From NCBI GenBank assembly GCA_029556545.1, contig JAKQEQ010000017.1, positions 1 through 64,000 of the forward strand: a DNA stretch of 64,000 nucleotides. The letters are read 5' to 3'. The position numbers and the translations under genes are program-made. Under the pieces are notes generated by a model, which did not search any database, had not been told where the DNA came from, and saw only the letters and a list, made by a program, of their open reading frames with translations. Shown here in pieces: positions 34,720-42,136 of this stretch (position 1 is the first letter of the stretch; each line of letters opens with the position of its first letter). The stretch comes from Candidatus Hydrogenedentota bacterium (GTDB taxonomy: Bacteria > Hydrogenedentota > Hydrogenedentia > Hydrogenedentales > JAGMZX01).

Positions 34720-36516
34720 CTACGGCCTCTCGACGGTGTACATGTCGAACACGTTGCCGTCCCTGTCCAGCGCATCGAGCACGACGCGGGCCTCCTCGAT
34801 ACGGAAGCGCACGTACAACGCAACGCCGGGCTTCTTCATGACGGCGGCGTAATCCGGCTTGGGCGGCATGGCGCCGCCGTCATCGAGCGAAATGGTGATC
34901 AGGTAAGTCGTGCCCTCCGCCGGCGACGCCACACACTCCCCGCCCCGCATCGGGTGGGATCGCATGTACGTGTGGACGTGCCCCGCGAGGGCGAAATCCA
35001 CATGGTGCCGGTCAAGGACCGGAATCCAGGCCTCGCGAATCGCCGCCTCGCTGTCCTCGGGGAAATAGGGCGGGAAGTGCATGACCGCGAAATTCCATTT
35101 CGCGGAGGTTTGCTCGAGTTGCGCGTCGATCCACGACGTCTGCGCGGCAATCGGCTCGGTCACGTCCATCATGAGAAAGATCGCATTCCCGTACTCGAAG
35201 GCGTAGGTGCGCTGCGGCGCGAGCGACGCCGGGCCGTTCTCCGGCAACTCGAAATGGGCCAGGTACAGGTCCGCGCCGAGCCCGTCGATGGCATCGTGAT
35301 TTCCTATGGACGGCATCACTGGCCGCCGCGCCATGAACGGCGCGCCGTACGCGAAGAAATTGTCCCAGTCGTCGCGGTATTGGCCGGTGCCCACAAGGTC
35401 GCCGGAGATTAGCGCGAACGCGGCGTCCGGGTCCCGCGCGAGCGCGGCATCGAGCAACGCTCCGGCGGCGGGCGAGTTATGCGTGTCGCTCAGAAAGAAG
35501 AACGTGAACGGTTCAGGCGTCGCGGGCGCGGTCTGAAACGTCGCCGCGTCGCTGATCCGCTCCGATTCGGGGTCGCCGACGCGATAGGCATACGCCGTCC
35601 CCGGCTTCAAGCCGCTGAGCGTCGCCGTGAAGCGGTGCACGCGCCGCTCATTGATAATCAACGGGTCGTCGAGGGCCCGCATCGACGCGACGACCTCGGA
35701 CCACGGCGCGTCCGCCGCCGCGTCCGCCTCGCGATAGCACACGAACCCGCGTTCCGTGGAGGGACTCGTCCGCCATTGCACCGCCATGCTCGTGCGTGGA
35801 TCGCCGTTCCACGTGAGCAGCACTTGATCCGGGTCCGCCGCGGACGGGAACGCTGTCTCGCGGAACGCGCCGATCAGATGGGCCTCCCGCGCGCGGCCCC
35901 GGATGGTCGGCAGGAGCGCCTGCCCCTCGAGGGCTTCCGGGACCTCGGACAACACGAGTTCGGGCCAATCATGATAGATGCTCGCACCCACGCCCATTTC
36001 GAAGACCTGCTGGTCCTCGGGGACGAAGTTGGTCAGTTCGAGGCGGGCGTCGGGGTCTTGCGCGCCCACGGACACGAAGTAATGCGGCCGGTGCTTGTCG
36101 AAGCCATTGATCCCGAGACCCACCGATCCCGCGTCATAGGCCCGTTGCCACACTTCATAGGTCGTGTACTCGTTGCGCACGACCAAATCCGCCTTCGCGA
36201 AACCCGCCCCCTCGAGCCAGAACGGCAACGCCGTCTGATTCGCATCGCGCATCACGGACACCACAACGGGCACGTTGACGTCGAAACGCCAGTATTCCGA
36301 GGCCAGGGAGCGCAATTCCGCCGGTTTCACGAACGGGCGCAGCGTTTCCTCCGTCAGCCCGCGCAGTTCCTCCGGCGTGAACGCCTCCGTCAGCCGCCCC
36401 GCAATGGCTGACACCGTCGATTCGATCGGCGACGTCCCCTGCGCGACGCTTACAAGCAACGCCGCGACGCCGAGCAGTGTTATGCGCGATAACCAAGAAA
36501 TCGGTTTGACCTTCAT
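34720..36516 (-). CDS. Secreted purple-acid-phosphatase-like metallophosphoesterase
   Basis: 598 aa. Signal peptide (LSRITLLGVAALLVSVAQG), an unassigned N-terminal part, a fibronectin-like purple acid phosphatase N-domain (LTWNGDPRTSMAVQWRT) and a calcineurin-like catalytic domain with FFFLSDTHN, ALISGDLVG, PSIGNHDAI, FAVMHFPPY and ALAGHVHTY: the ordered metal-binding D-x-H, G-D, G-N-H-D, H and G-H-x-H blocks. It hydrolyses phosphate esters outside the cytoplasm. ATG at 36516 follows GGAGGAAAG. It is divergent from the peptide genes. Confidence 0.88.
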   Translation of the reverse strand: MKVKPISWLSRITLLGVAALLVSVAQGTSPIESTVSAIAGRLTEAFTPEELRGLTEETLRPFVKPAELRSLASEYWRFDVNVPVVVSVMRDANQTALPFWLEGAGFAKADLVVRNEYTTYEVWQRAYDAGSVGLGINGFDKHRPHYFVSVGAQDPDARLELTNFVPEDQQVFEMGVGASIYHDWPELVLSEVPEALEGQALLPTIRGRAREAHLIGAFRETAFPSAADPDQVLLTWNGDPRTSMAVQWRTSPSTERGFVCYREADAAADAPWSEVVASMRALDDPLIINERRVHRFTATLSGLKPGTAYAYRVGDPESERISDAATFQTAPATPEPFTFFFLSDTHNSPAAGALLDAALARDPDAAFALISGDLVGTGQYRDDWDNFFAYGAPFMARRPVMPSIGNHDAIDGLGADLYLAHFELPENGPASLAPQRTYAFEYGNAIFLMMDVTEPIAAQTSWIDAQLEQTSAKWNFAVMHFPPYFPEDSEAAIREAWIPVLDRHHVDFALAGHVHTYMRSHPMRGGECVASPAEGTTYLITISLDDGGAMPPKPDYAAVMKKPGVALYVRFRIEEARVVLDALDRDGNVFDMYTVERP

Positions 36517-36694
36517 CTCTTTCCTCCGGGTGTTTCCCGCAATGATAACGTCCCGCGCCTGCGGAGTCATCCCTGCGGTGTAACGCGGGCCACAGCTTCT
36601 GGTACACTGGATAACGGTAGCTGGTCCCTTACGGCCGTCGCCGCGAGGCTCGGAATGGCCGGAAAGAGCGCCGGCCGGGAGTAGGGAACGAAGT

Positions 36695-36835
36695 ATGATA
36701 CATGTAAAGACCATATCTATACAGTGGGACTATCTGGAGCAACCGACGCTGGGCCAGATTTTGTCGGTGGTCGCCCGCATGTTCACCATCGTGGGCACGT
36801 CCCTGGTGTCGAAAGAGGCGGAAGAGTCGGAATGA
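36695..36835 (+). CDS. Small precursor-like peptide 1, 46 aa
   Basis: The sequence starts MIHVKTIS, then has TLGQILSVVARMFTIVGTSL and SKEAEESE. The middle closely matches peptide 2 (GQI-[LI]-x-V-V-A-x-[ML]-x-T-[IV]-V), which shows that both are real genes and not chance frames. The lysine at 40 followed by Glu aligns with a K-[EN] pair in all five peptides. No cysteine. The gene stands about 300 bases before the other four; the AGGGAACGAAGT stretch before its ATG gives a usable ribosome site. Its own promoter is not obvious. Function unknown; a modified-peptide precursor is inferred from the downstream enzymes. Confidence 0.72.
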   Translation: MIHVKTISIQWDYLEQPTLGQILSVVARMFTIVGTSLVSKEAEESE

Positions 36836-37082
36836 CCCCGATATGCGCCCTGCACGCCGCCGCCGTGCGGTCAGAGCAAGGTCCATATCGTCTATGTCGT
36901 CCATACCGTCCTTACCCTCTTCGCGCCCGCCGCGGGTAGCCACAAGGAACTTCTTGGAGAACCGCGAGATCAAATAGCGCGCCGGAGATACTCGGCCAGA
37001 CACCGGTTGCACCCGCGTGGCAAGCCGCGCAAGTGCCCGGCGCTGTTGAAGTTATAAACCGTTGCACAAGGCGGCGAACTCA
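36836..37082. other. Intergenic stretch between peptides 1 and 2
   Basis: No gene is supported here. Positions 36881-36919 hold GTCCATATCGTC-type imperfect repeats (CGTCCATACCGTCC) that recur at 54550-54584 on the same strand. The remainder leads into the strong promoter at 37083. Confidence 0.55.
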
Positions 37083-37111
37083 TTGACTGACGGTATAGCC
37101 GGTGCTATACT
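37083..37111 (+). promoter_or_regulatory. Strong promoter with a perfect inverted repeat, start of the main peptide operon
   Basis: TTGACT (37083-37088), a 17-base spacer and TATACT (37106-37111) form a near-consensus sigma70 promoter. Inside it, GTATAGC-CGGT-GCTATAC (37093-37110) is a perfect inverted repeat that covers the spacer and five bases of the -10 box, a likely repressor operator. The expected transcript start is near 37118, 30 bases before peptide 2. Confidence 0.75.
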
Positions 37112-37147
37112 GCCGACGACATAGACCAAGGAGTCGGAAGGAACCCC

Positions 37148-37288
37148 ATGAAACACCTTGCGATCATTTCAGCGCGTCCGCGGCGAGCCTCACTAAACGC
37201 CACGCCCGGACAGATCATCGCGGTCGTGGCGCAGTTGATGACGGTCGTCGCGACGGCGCTTCTGGCCAAAGAAGGTACTACCGGCTGA
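37148..37288 (+). CDS. Small precursor-like peptide 2, 46 aa
   Basis: Begins MKHLAIISARPRRAS, then TPGQIIAVVAQLMTVVATAL and AKEGTTG. It shares the hydrophobic helix with peptide 1 and the N-terminal M-K-H-[LV]-x-x-[IV]-S motif with peptides 3 and 5. Lys41-Glu matches the conserved K-[EN] position. GGAGTCGGAAGG lies just upstream of the ATG. It is the first gene after the strong promoter at 37083 and so would be the most strongly expressed. Confidence 0.78.
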   Translation: MKHLAIISARPRRASLNATPGQIIAVVAQLMTVVATALLAKEGTTG

Positions 37289-37384
37289 ACGTTACGGTGC
37301 TGGCGCACTCCACAGGGTGTAAGGTATGCCCGACGTACCCTGCAACCGGCGGGTGTCCCGGCGGATGAATCGGGGACAGAAGTC

Positions 37385-37567
37385 ATGAAACACGTTGTGT
37401 CTGTATCGCGAACGCCTGCGGCCGCCTCCTCCGACCTGTGTACCAATCCCACGAGCGACCTGCAGGTCAAGCTCTGCTTCTTGTCAACGGTCCTGACCGG
37501 CTTCTTCGTTCCGGTCCTGGAGATCAAGAACTCGGTTCAACAGGACGACAACACGGACGCCGCCTAG
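37385..37567 (+). CDS. Small precursor-like peptide 3, 60 aa
   Basis: Begins MKHVVSVSRTPAAAS, has a hydrophobic block VKLCFLSTVLTGFFVPVLEI and ends KNSVQQDDNTDAA. The N-terminal motif agrees with peptides 2 and 5, and the R-x-P-A-x-A-S extension with peptide 4. The V-K-L-x-F start of the hydrophobic block is shared with peptide 4. Lys48-Asn is the conserved pair. Two cysteines (residues 19 and 31) are not conserved in the family, so they are unlikely to be the common modification site. Confidence 0.75.
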   Translation: MKHVVSVSRTPAAASSDLCTNPTSDLQVKLCFLSTVLTGFFVPVLEIKNSVQQDDNTDAA

Positions 37568-37606
37568 CCGCCCCGAGCGGCCGCAGTGGTCCAAGGAAGA
37601 CCCGTC

Positions 37607-37774
37607 ATGCAAAGGATACATCCGGTAACCCGCCTGCCGGCAGGCGCTTCCAACATTCCGCCGGAGGTCAAGCTGACGTTTGCGCGGGACCTTATCGAGA
37701 TTAGTATCCCGCTGTTTGAGAATAAGAACCCGAGCAATCCGTTGCCCGATACGGGCGGCGGGGATACAACGTGA
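37607..37774 (+). CDS. Small precursor-like peptide 4, 55 aa
   Basis: Begins MQRIHPVTRLPAGAS, continues EVKLTFARDLIEISIPLFEN and ends KNPSNPLPDTGGGDTT. The N-terminal block fits the family pattern (M-x-[HR]-[LVI]-x-x-[IV]-[ST]-x-x-P-A-x-A-S), and V-K-L-x-F is shared with peptide 3. Lys40-Asn is the conserved pair, followed by a Gly/Asp/Thr-rich tail. AAGGAAG seven bases before the ATG fixes the start, rejecting a GTG at 37586. Confidence 0.77.
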   Translation: MQRIHPVTRLPAGASNIPPEVKLTFARDLIEISIPLFENKNPSNPLPDTGGGDTT

Positions 37775-37874
37775 TTACGCGCCGCCTGGGGGTCCTGGCA
37801 TGCGCGAGACCCGCTCGAGGCGAAAGACAGTGTGTCGACCTGGATTCGGTAACGCGACGGTGTGGAGTAAGCTT

Positions 37875-37994
37875 ATGAGGCATTTGCGCACGATTTCGAT
37901 GGCGCCCGCGGACGCTTTCAACGACTTCATGAACGCGCTCTGGCGCGCGTGGCAAGATTTCCGGTACGAAAAGAACCGCGAAATCACGTTCTAG
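37875..37994 (+). CDS. Small precursor-like peptide 5, 39 aa
   Basis: Begins MRHLRTISMAPADAF and continues NDFMNALWRAWQDFRYE, ending KNREITF. It keeps the N-terminal motif (M-[KR]-H-L-x-x-I-S-x-x-P-A-x-A) and the Lys33-Asn pair but has an aromatic, Trp-rich core instead of the Val/Ala-rich helix. The ribosome site is weak (TGGAGTAAGCTT upstream). It is the last small gene before the enzymes. Confidence 0.7.
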   Translation: MRHLRTISMAPADAFNDFMNALWRAWQDFRYEKNREITF

Positions 37995-38040
37995 CGCGTG
38001 CGCGAGCCGCTTCCGCCCTGATCACCGGGCGGGCCGCCAT

Positions 38041-38066
38041 TCGGGTCCAGCTATCTGGATCCCCGA
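38041..38066 (+). promoter_or_regulatory. Hairpin between peptide genes and enzyme genes
   Basis: TCGGGTCCAG-CTAT-CTGGATCCCCGA can fold into a 10-bp stem with a two-base bulge. It lies 46 bases after peptide 5 and 120 bases before the first enzyme. No T-run follows directly (a seven-T run occurs near 38144), so partial termination or RNA processing is more likely than a full stop. Confidence 0.45.
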
Positions 38067-38185
38067 AAGGAATTCGCTGACCGTCTGAGAGTGACATCAA
38101 GCGCTTGTGTCGTTCTGCGTGCTTATTTGTTCTTGTGCGTCTTTTTTTGGGCGTTAGCGTCGCAGCGCCGCTGTCGAGGGGCCTC

Positions 38186-38704
38186 ATGATTCAAACACCC
38201 CATGGCTATATCCGCGCCGCTGAGCGGGAGGACGCACCAGCCTTGGCGCGGTTATACGATCCCGAGTATCCCCGTGCCGCGCTGCTCGACGCGAAGCGCG
38301 AGCCGATCATGCCCACGGAGGACGAAGTGCGCGAGTTGCTTTCGCGCAAGGAGGTCCAGCAGGGCGTGCTGTACGCCGTCGAGGATACGGCGGGCGTCGT
38401 GTGCGGGTTTTGCAGTGTGCGCGGCGTGAATCCTGAAGCGGGTTTCGGCGAAACCTCCCTGCTGTTCCTCGCGGACGCAACTTACGAGACGCCGCTGGCG
38501 GAAGACGCGCTGGGTTTCGTCCTCGAACGCGCCTTCGAGCGGCAGCGCCTGCGGAAGCTGCTCGCGAACGGTCTCGATGGTGAGACCGCGCTAAAGCAGT
38601 TTCTCCTCGGGCACGGATTCGAGAGCAGCGGCGTCCAGCGGAACGCGCTATACTCGTTGGGACAATGGCATAACCTCGAAGTATTCACCCGGTTCGCCGG
38701 GTAA
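38186..38704 (+). CDS. GNAT-family acyltransferase 1 of the peptide locus
   Basis: 172 aa. The GNAT fold is recognised from GYIRAAEREDAPALARLYDP at the start, VLYAVEDTAGVVCGFCSVRG (strands β2-β4), an acyl-CoA-binding-like region around LAEDALGFVLERAFERQRLRK and LKQFLLGHGFESSGVQRNAL at the end. It would transfer an acyl group from a CoA thioester to an amine. Its position right after five tandem small peptides suggests that they are substrates (inference). ATG at 38186 follows GAGGGG; an upstream GTG adds an unsupported hydrophobic stretch. Confidence 0.72.
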   Translation: MIQTPHGYIRAAEREDAPALARLYDPEYPRAALLDAKREPIMPTEDEVRELLSRKEVQQGVLYAVEDTAGVVCGFCSVRGVNPEAGFGETSLLFLADATYETPLAEDALGFVLERAFERQRLRKLLANGLDGETALKQFLLGHGFESSGVQRNALYSLGQWHNLEVFTRFAG

Positions 38705-38770
38705 GCGTTCGTTTCCGCACAACGGCGGGCGAGTACGAGTACGCGAACAAACACGAAATAAGGGCCGAGA

Positions 38771-39418
38771 ATGCCTCCTTCGTTGACTTCCTTCATTCGG
38801 CGCGCGGACCGTGATGATCTCGACACGATCGTCGGGTGGGTCGAGGACCCGGATTTCGCGCGCTTTCTCTACGGCGACCCGGCGCGGTCGCCGCGGCAGG
38901 TCCGCGAGCAGATTGTGTCCATGCTGGGCCGTACCGCGGGCCACACGATGCCGGGCGGTATTTACCTCATGATCGACTCGAAGGAACACGGCCCCATCGG
39001 GTTGTTGTCGCTCCAGCACATCAGTTGGCGCAACCGCTGCTGCTCGGTCGACTTCTACATCGGCAAGAAGGAACTGCGCAACGGCATCGTCGCCGGCATG
39101 GCCGCCTATCGCACCCTCGAGTACTGCTTCGACGAACTGAACCTGCACCGGGTCCAGGCGTACATCTACGCCTTCAACCGCGCGTCGTGGCGGCTGCTCG
39201 AGATGACCGGCGCGGTGCGCGAGTTGACACTGCGCGAACACGTGTCCCGCGACGGCAAACTGTACGACGTTTACGGCTACGGGCTTTTGCGACACGAATT
39301 CGAGGTGTTTCGCGAGCGCGTGGGCCGCATGCGGGGCGTGTCGCTGCAGGACATGGTCCGCGCGCTCGAGGAGGCGGCGCCCGAGGGCGGCGGCGCAGGC
39401 GCGGAGTCCAGCGCGTGA
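38771..39418 (+). CDS. GNAT-family acyltransferase 2 of the peptide locus (RimJ/RimL-like)
   Basis: 215 aa. SFIRRADRDDLDTIVGWVED, GPIGLLSLQHISWRNRCCSVDFYIG and FDELNLHRVQAYIYAFNRASWRLLE match the RimJ/RimL branch of GNATs, which acetylate protein N-termini or antibiotics. The usual Q/R-x-x-G-x-G/A loop is represented by LRNGIVAGMAAYRTL. The C-terminal ~35 residues are an extra, Gly/Ala-rich tail. The stop overlaps the next gene's GTG (GTGA), so the downstream protease is translationally coupled. Confidence 0.8.
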   Translation: MPPSLTSFIRRADRDDLDTIVGWVEDPDFARFLYGDPARSPRQVREQIVSMLGRTAGHTMPGGIYLMIDSKEHGPIGLLSLQHISWRNRCCSVDFYIGKKELRNGIVAGMAAYRTLEYCFDELNLHRVQAYIYAFNRASWRLLEMTGAVRELTLREHVSRDGKLYDVYGYGLLRHEFEVFRERVGRMRGVSLQDMVRALEEAAPEGGGAGAESSA

Positions 39419-40176
39419 AGGCGCTGTTCTGGACCTTGCTGTTCCTCTACACGGGCGTGTCGGTGTGGCGGCACGTCCGCGGCGGGGCCGCGGCGCCGCG
39501 TCCGGACCGGTTCCGCGCACTGGGGCTGCAAACGCCGCTGCTTGCCGTCGCGCTCTGGATCGCGGTCGAGCGCGGCGCGCTTTCGCGCGACCTTTTGTCG
39601 CCCTGGGGCATCGCCGCGGGGTTTGCCTGCGGCTATCTGATACACGCGGCGTCGTTGATGGTGACCAACGCCACGAAGGATCTGCGCGGCATCTTGCGCG
39701 CGCTGCGGGTCTACTTCTTCGGGAAATCCCGACGCGGGGCCGTCTTCGCCGACCAGCCCGGTCCGATGTTCGCGCTCTTCCAGAATAGCGTAGTCGAGGA
39801 GGTCATCTTCCGTGCGGTGGCGCAAACGTTGCTGATCGCGGCGACAGGCCGCGTCGGATGGTCCGTCCTCGCGGTGGCGGTCCTGTTTTCGCTGGGTCAC
39901 GAGCACTTTCTGCGGCGCCCCCGCATCGAGTCCATCGAATTTCTCGGCTATGCGGTGGCGCTCGGCGCGTTGTACTATTGGACGGGCAGCCTGATTCTCG
40001 TTATCGTGGCGCATACGGTCCGTAATTTTGAGTTGCAGTACCAGCAGCACCTTATCCGGATCGATGCCGCGCGGCGGCGCAAGCGGGCCGTGATCCTGCG
40101 GGTCCGACGCCGGTCGCGCGTCGCGCGGTCGTGGAATCGCGGCGAACGAACCCTGAGGTTATGGGCACACACATGA
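39415..40176 (+). CDS. CPBP (CAAX-type Rce1-like) membrane protease
   Basis: 253 aa, about six membrane helices. The three CPBP motifs are intact: EEVIFR (Glu128, Glu129, Arg133), F-SLG-H (Phe158, His162) and H-TVR-N (His200, Asn204). This family includes intramembrane glutamic-type proteases that cut prenylated proteins, and relatives that mature or confer immunity to bacteriocins. Between acyltransferases and an ABC exporter, it is a good candidate for removing the peptides' leader or protecting the cell. The GTG start at 39415 overlaps the GNAT stop by four bases, and its own stop overlaps the next ATG by four bases. Confidence 0.85.
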   Translation: MKALFWTLLFLYTGVSVWRHVRGGAAAPRPDRFRALGLQTPLLAVALWIAVERGALSRDLLSPWGIAAGFACGYLIHAASLMVTNATKDLRGILRALRVYFFGKSRRGAVFADQPGPMFALFQNSVVEEVIFRAVAQTLLIAATGRVGWSVLAVAVLFSLGHEHFLRRPRIESIEFLGYAVALGALYYWTGSLILVIVAHTVRNFELQYQQHLIRIDAARRRKRAVILRVRRRSRVARSWNRGERTLRLWAHT

Positions 40177-41225
40177 GCGCACAGCCCCTGGTGGAACTTG
40201 ATCACGTCGCCAAGACGTTTTACACGCGGCATTTCCTCCATCTGGACGAGGAAACGCGCCGGCGGCGGCTCTATGCCCGGCGCACCGTTCACGCCGCGCG
40301 CGACATCAGCTTCACGATTCAGCCGGGGGAGGTCTTCGGGCTCCTCGGACCGAACGGCGCCGGCAAGACGACGGCGGTCAAGATGATCTCGGGCTTGGTG
40401 CGGCCCGACGGCGGCGCGGTCTACGTGGACGGGCTCGACGTCGAACGGCGTCGCCGGCAGGTGCTGCGGCAGATCGGCGTCGTGCTCGAGGGCACCCGCA
40501 CCAGCATCTGGCCGCTTACGCCGCTCGAGAACCTCGCGTATTACGGCAACCTGAAGGACGTGCGCGGCGCGGAACTCAAGGACCGTTCGCATCGGCTCCT
40601 CGATTTCATCGGGCTGCGGGACAAGAAGAATGTGCAGGTGCGCCGCCTGTCGCGCGGTGAAAAACAGAAACTTGCCATTTGCATCGCCCTTATCGCTGAC
40701 CCGCGCATCATTCTTCTCGATGAACCGACCACCGGCCTCGATGTCCAGAGCAGCCGCGCCATTAAGGACCGCATCCTCGAAATGACGCGCGAACTGGGCA
40801 AGTGCGTGCTCGTGACGACCCACGACATGGCCGTGGCGCAGGAACTGTGCGACCGCATCGGTATCATCAACAAGGGCGAACTGGTCACGTGCCGCCCAAC
40901 GGCGGAACTGCTGGACCTGTTCTCGGAGCAGATATTCGCGTTCAAGCTCGATCGCGCCCCGGCGGCGGCGGAGTTCCAGGACATGCCGGGCGTGATCGCG
41001 GTCGAAGCGGAAAACGGTGAGGAGGGCCCCGCGCTCGCGCTGACCGTGGTGCGCGAAGCCGCCGGACGTTCCGAAGCCCTCTACGAAGTCATCGCGCGCC
41101 TGCGCCGGGGCGGCTATCAACTGCGCTCGATAAACCAGCGGCAGCAGACACTCGAAAACGTGTTCCTGCAATTGACCACGGACTTGCGGGAGTCCCCCGC
41201 GCCGTCCGGGAGAGAAACGAAGTGA
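40173..41225 (+). CDS. ABC transporter ATP-binding protein of the peptide locus
   Basis: 350 aa. Walker A GLLGPNGAGKTTAV, a degenerate signature LSRGEKQKLA, Walker B IILLDEPTTGLD and switch His in VTTHDM are present. An N-terminal insert (FLHLDEETRRRRLYARR) and a ~100-residue C-terminal extension set it apart from simple drug exporters and resemble CcmA/multidrug ABC-2 ATPases. It overlaps the protease gene (ATGA) and the permease gene (GTGA), so ATPase and permease are made as a pair. Probable role: exporting the modified peptide or providing immunity. Confidence 0.9.
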   Translation: MSAQPLVELDHVAKTFYTRHFLHLDEETRRRRLYARRTVHAARDISFTIQPGEVFGLLGPNGAGKTTAVKMISGLVRPDGGAVYVDGLDVERRRRQVLRQIGVVLEGTRTSIWPLTPLENLAYYGNLKDVRGAELKDRSHRLLDFIGLRDKKNVQVRRLSRGEKQKLAICIALIADPRIILLDEPTTGLDVQSSRAIKDRILEMTRELGKCVLVTTHDMAVAQELCDRIGIINKGELVTCRPTAELLDLFSEQIFAFKLDRAPAAAEFQDMPGVIAVEAENGEEGPALALTVVREAAGRSEALYEVIARLRRGGYQLRSINQRQQTLENVFLQLTTDLRESPAPSGRETK

Positions 41226-42136
41226 GAGGATTCTTCCTCGTACTCAAGGCGGAAATTGTGCGCTCGTGGATCATCACGCGGCGCTATTGGTTCCGCACGT
41301 TGACCGGCATCATCGTAGGCTACGGTATGCTCATGGCGCTGATTATCGGGTTCATGTCGCGCGGCGGCATGGACGCGGTGGCGCCCGCGGACGCGCCGCC
41401 GACCACGGTTGTCACGGAACAGGCTGCCCCGCCGCCGGGCGTGCCGGGGGGATTGGTCAGCGACCCCACCAAGGCCACGCGCTACGTGCTGGGGTTCATC
41501 ATCGGGTTGTTCGCCTTCGGCATCGTCGGCCTGTTCACGCAGGGGCTGCAAGGCATGGCGCAGATGGGCGTTCTCGAGCAGCTCTGCCTGAGTCCGCACG
41601 GCCTCGTGACCAATTTCCTCGCGCGGTCCGTCGTGGGCGGGGTCAACACCATCTTTTCCTCCGGGATCATGCTGTGGCTGATCACGTGGACCCTGCGCGG
41701 CACCCTCTATTGGGATTGGGTCGCCGCGCCCGTGCTTCTCGCGCTCACGTTCATCAACCTGCTCGGCTTCGGCTTCATGGTGGGCGGCCTCGTGCTTGTC
41801 TTCAAGCAGACGGGCCAGTTGGCGATCATCGTGCGACTCGTATTGTTTGGGCTTGCGCTCTTCGCCGAGGAGGGGCTGCTGCACGGGCACTGGCTCATGA
41901 CCGCGTTCCTCCACATGCTCCCCGTCACCGATGCCGCCATCTGCCTCAAATACGTGTTCATCCAGGGCCAGGGTGTGGCCACGGGAGGGCCGGTCACGTC
42001 GGTCTTCGCCTTTGAAGCGCCATATTGTTTCTATTTCCTGATCCTCAATTGCGTCGTGTGGACGGGGCTGGGCATCGTGTGCTTCAAGGTCATGGAGAAC
42101 CATAGCCGCCACAAGGGCACACTGGGGGCTTACTGA
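41222..42136 (+). CDS. ABC-2-type transporter permease of the peptide locus
   Basis: 304 aa with about six transmembrane helices: IVRSWIITRRYWFRTLTGII at the start, VLGFIIGLFAFGIVGLFTQG, LLALTFINLLGFGFMVGGLV, IVRLVLFGLALFAEEGLLHG and a final helix near CFYFLILNCVVWTGLGIVCF. It is the membrane partner of the ATPase encoded just upstream (GTGA overlap). The stop overlaps the ATG of the next gene in TGATG, linking the exporter to the pseudo-radical-SAM/GNAT protein. Confidence 0.87.
   Translation: MRGFFLVLKAEIVRSWIITRRYWFRTLTGIIVGYGMLMALIIGFMSRGGMDAVAPADAPPTTVVTEQAAPPPGVPGGLVSDPTKATRYVLGFIIGLFAFGIVGLFTQGLQGMAQMGVLEQLCLSPHGLVTNFLARSVVGGVNTIFSSGIMLWLITWTLRGTLYWDWVAAPVLLALTFINLLGFGFMVGGLVLVFKQTGQLAIIVRLVLFGLALFAEEGLLHGHWLMTAFLHMLPVTDAAICLKYVFIQGQGVATGGPVTSVFAFEAPYCFYFLILNCVVWTGLGIVCFKVMENHSRHKGTLGAY

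Noticed and set aside
36724-36939. 71-codon frame overlapping peptide 1
   Set aside because: It is in a different frame from the peptide whose sequence is supported by homology with peptide 2, and its end translates a short tandem repeat.
38105-38185. Upstream extension of GNAT1 giving a hydrophobic N-terminus
   Set aside because: The ATG at 38186 has a GAGGGG site and matches the family start; the extension passes through a T-run and has no ribosome site.
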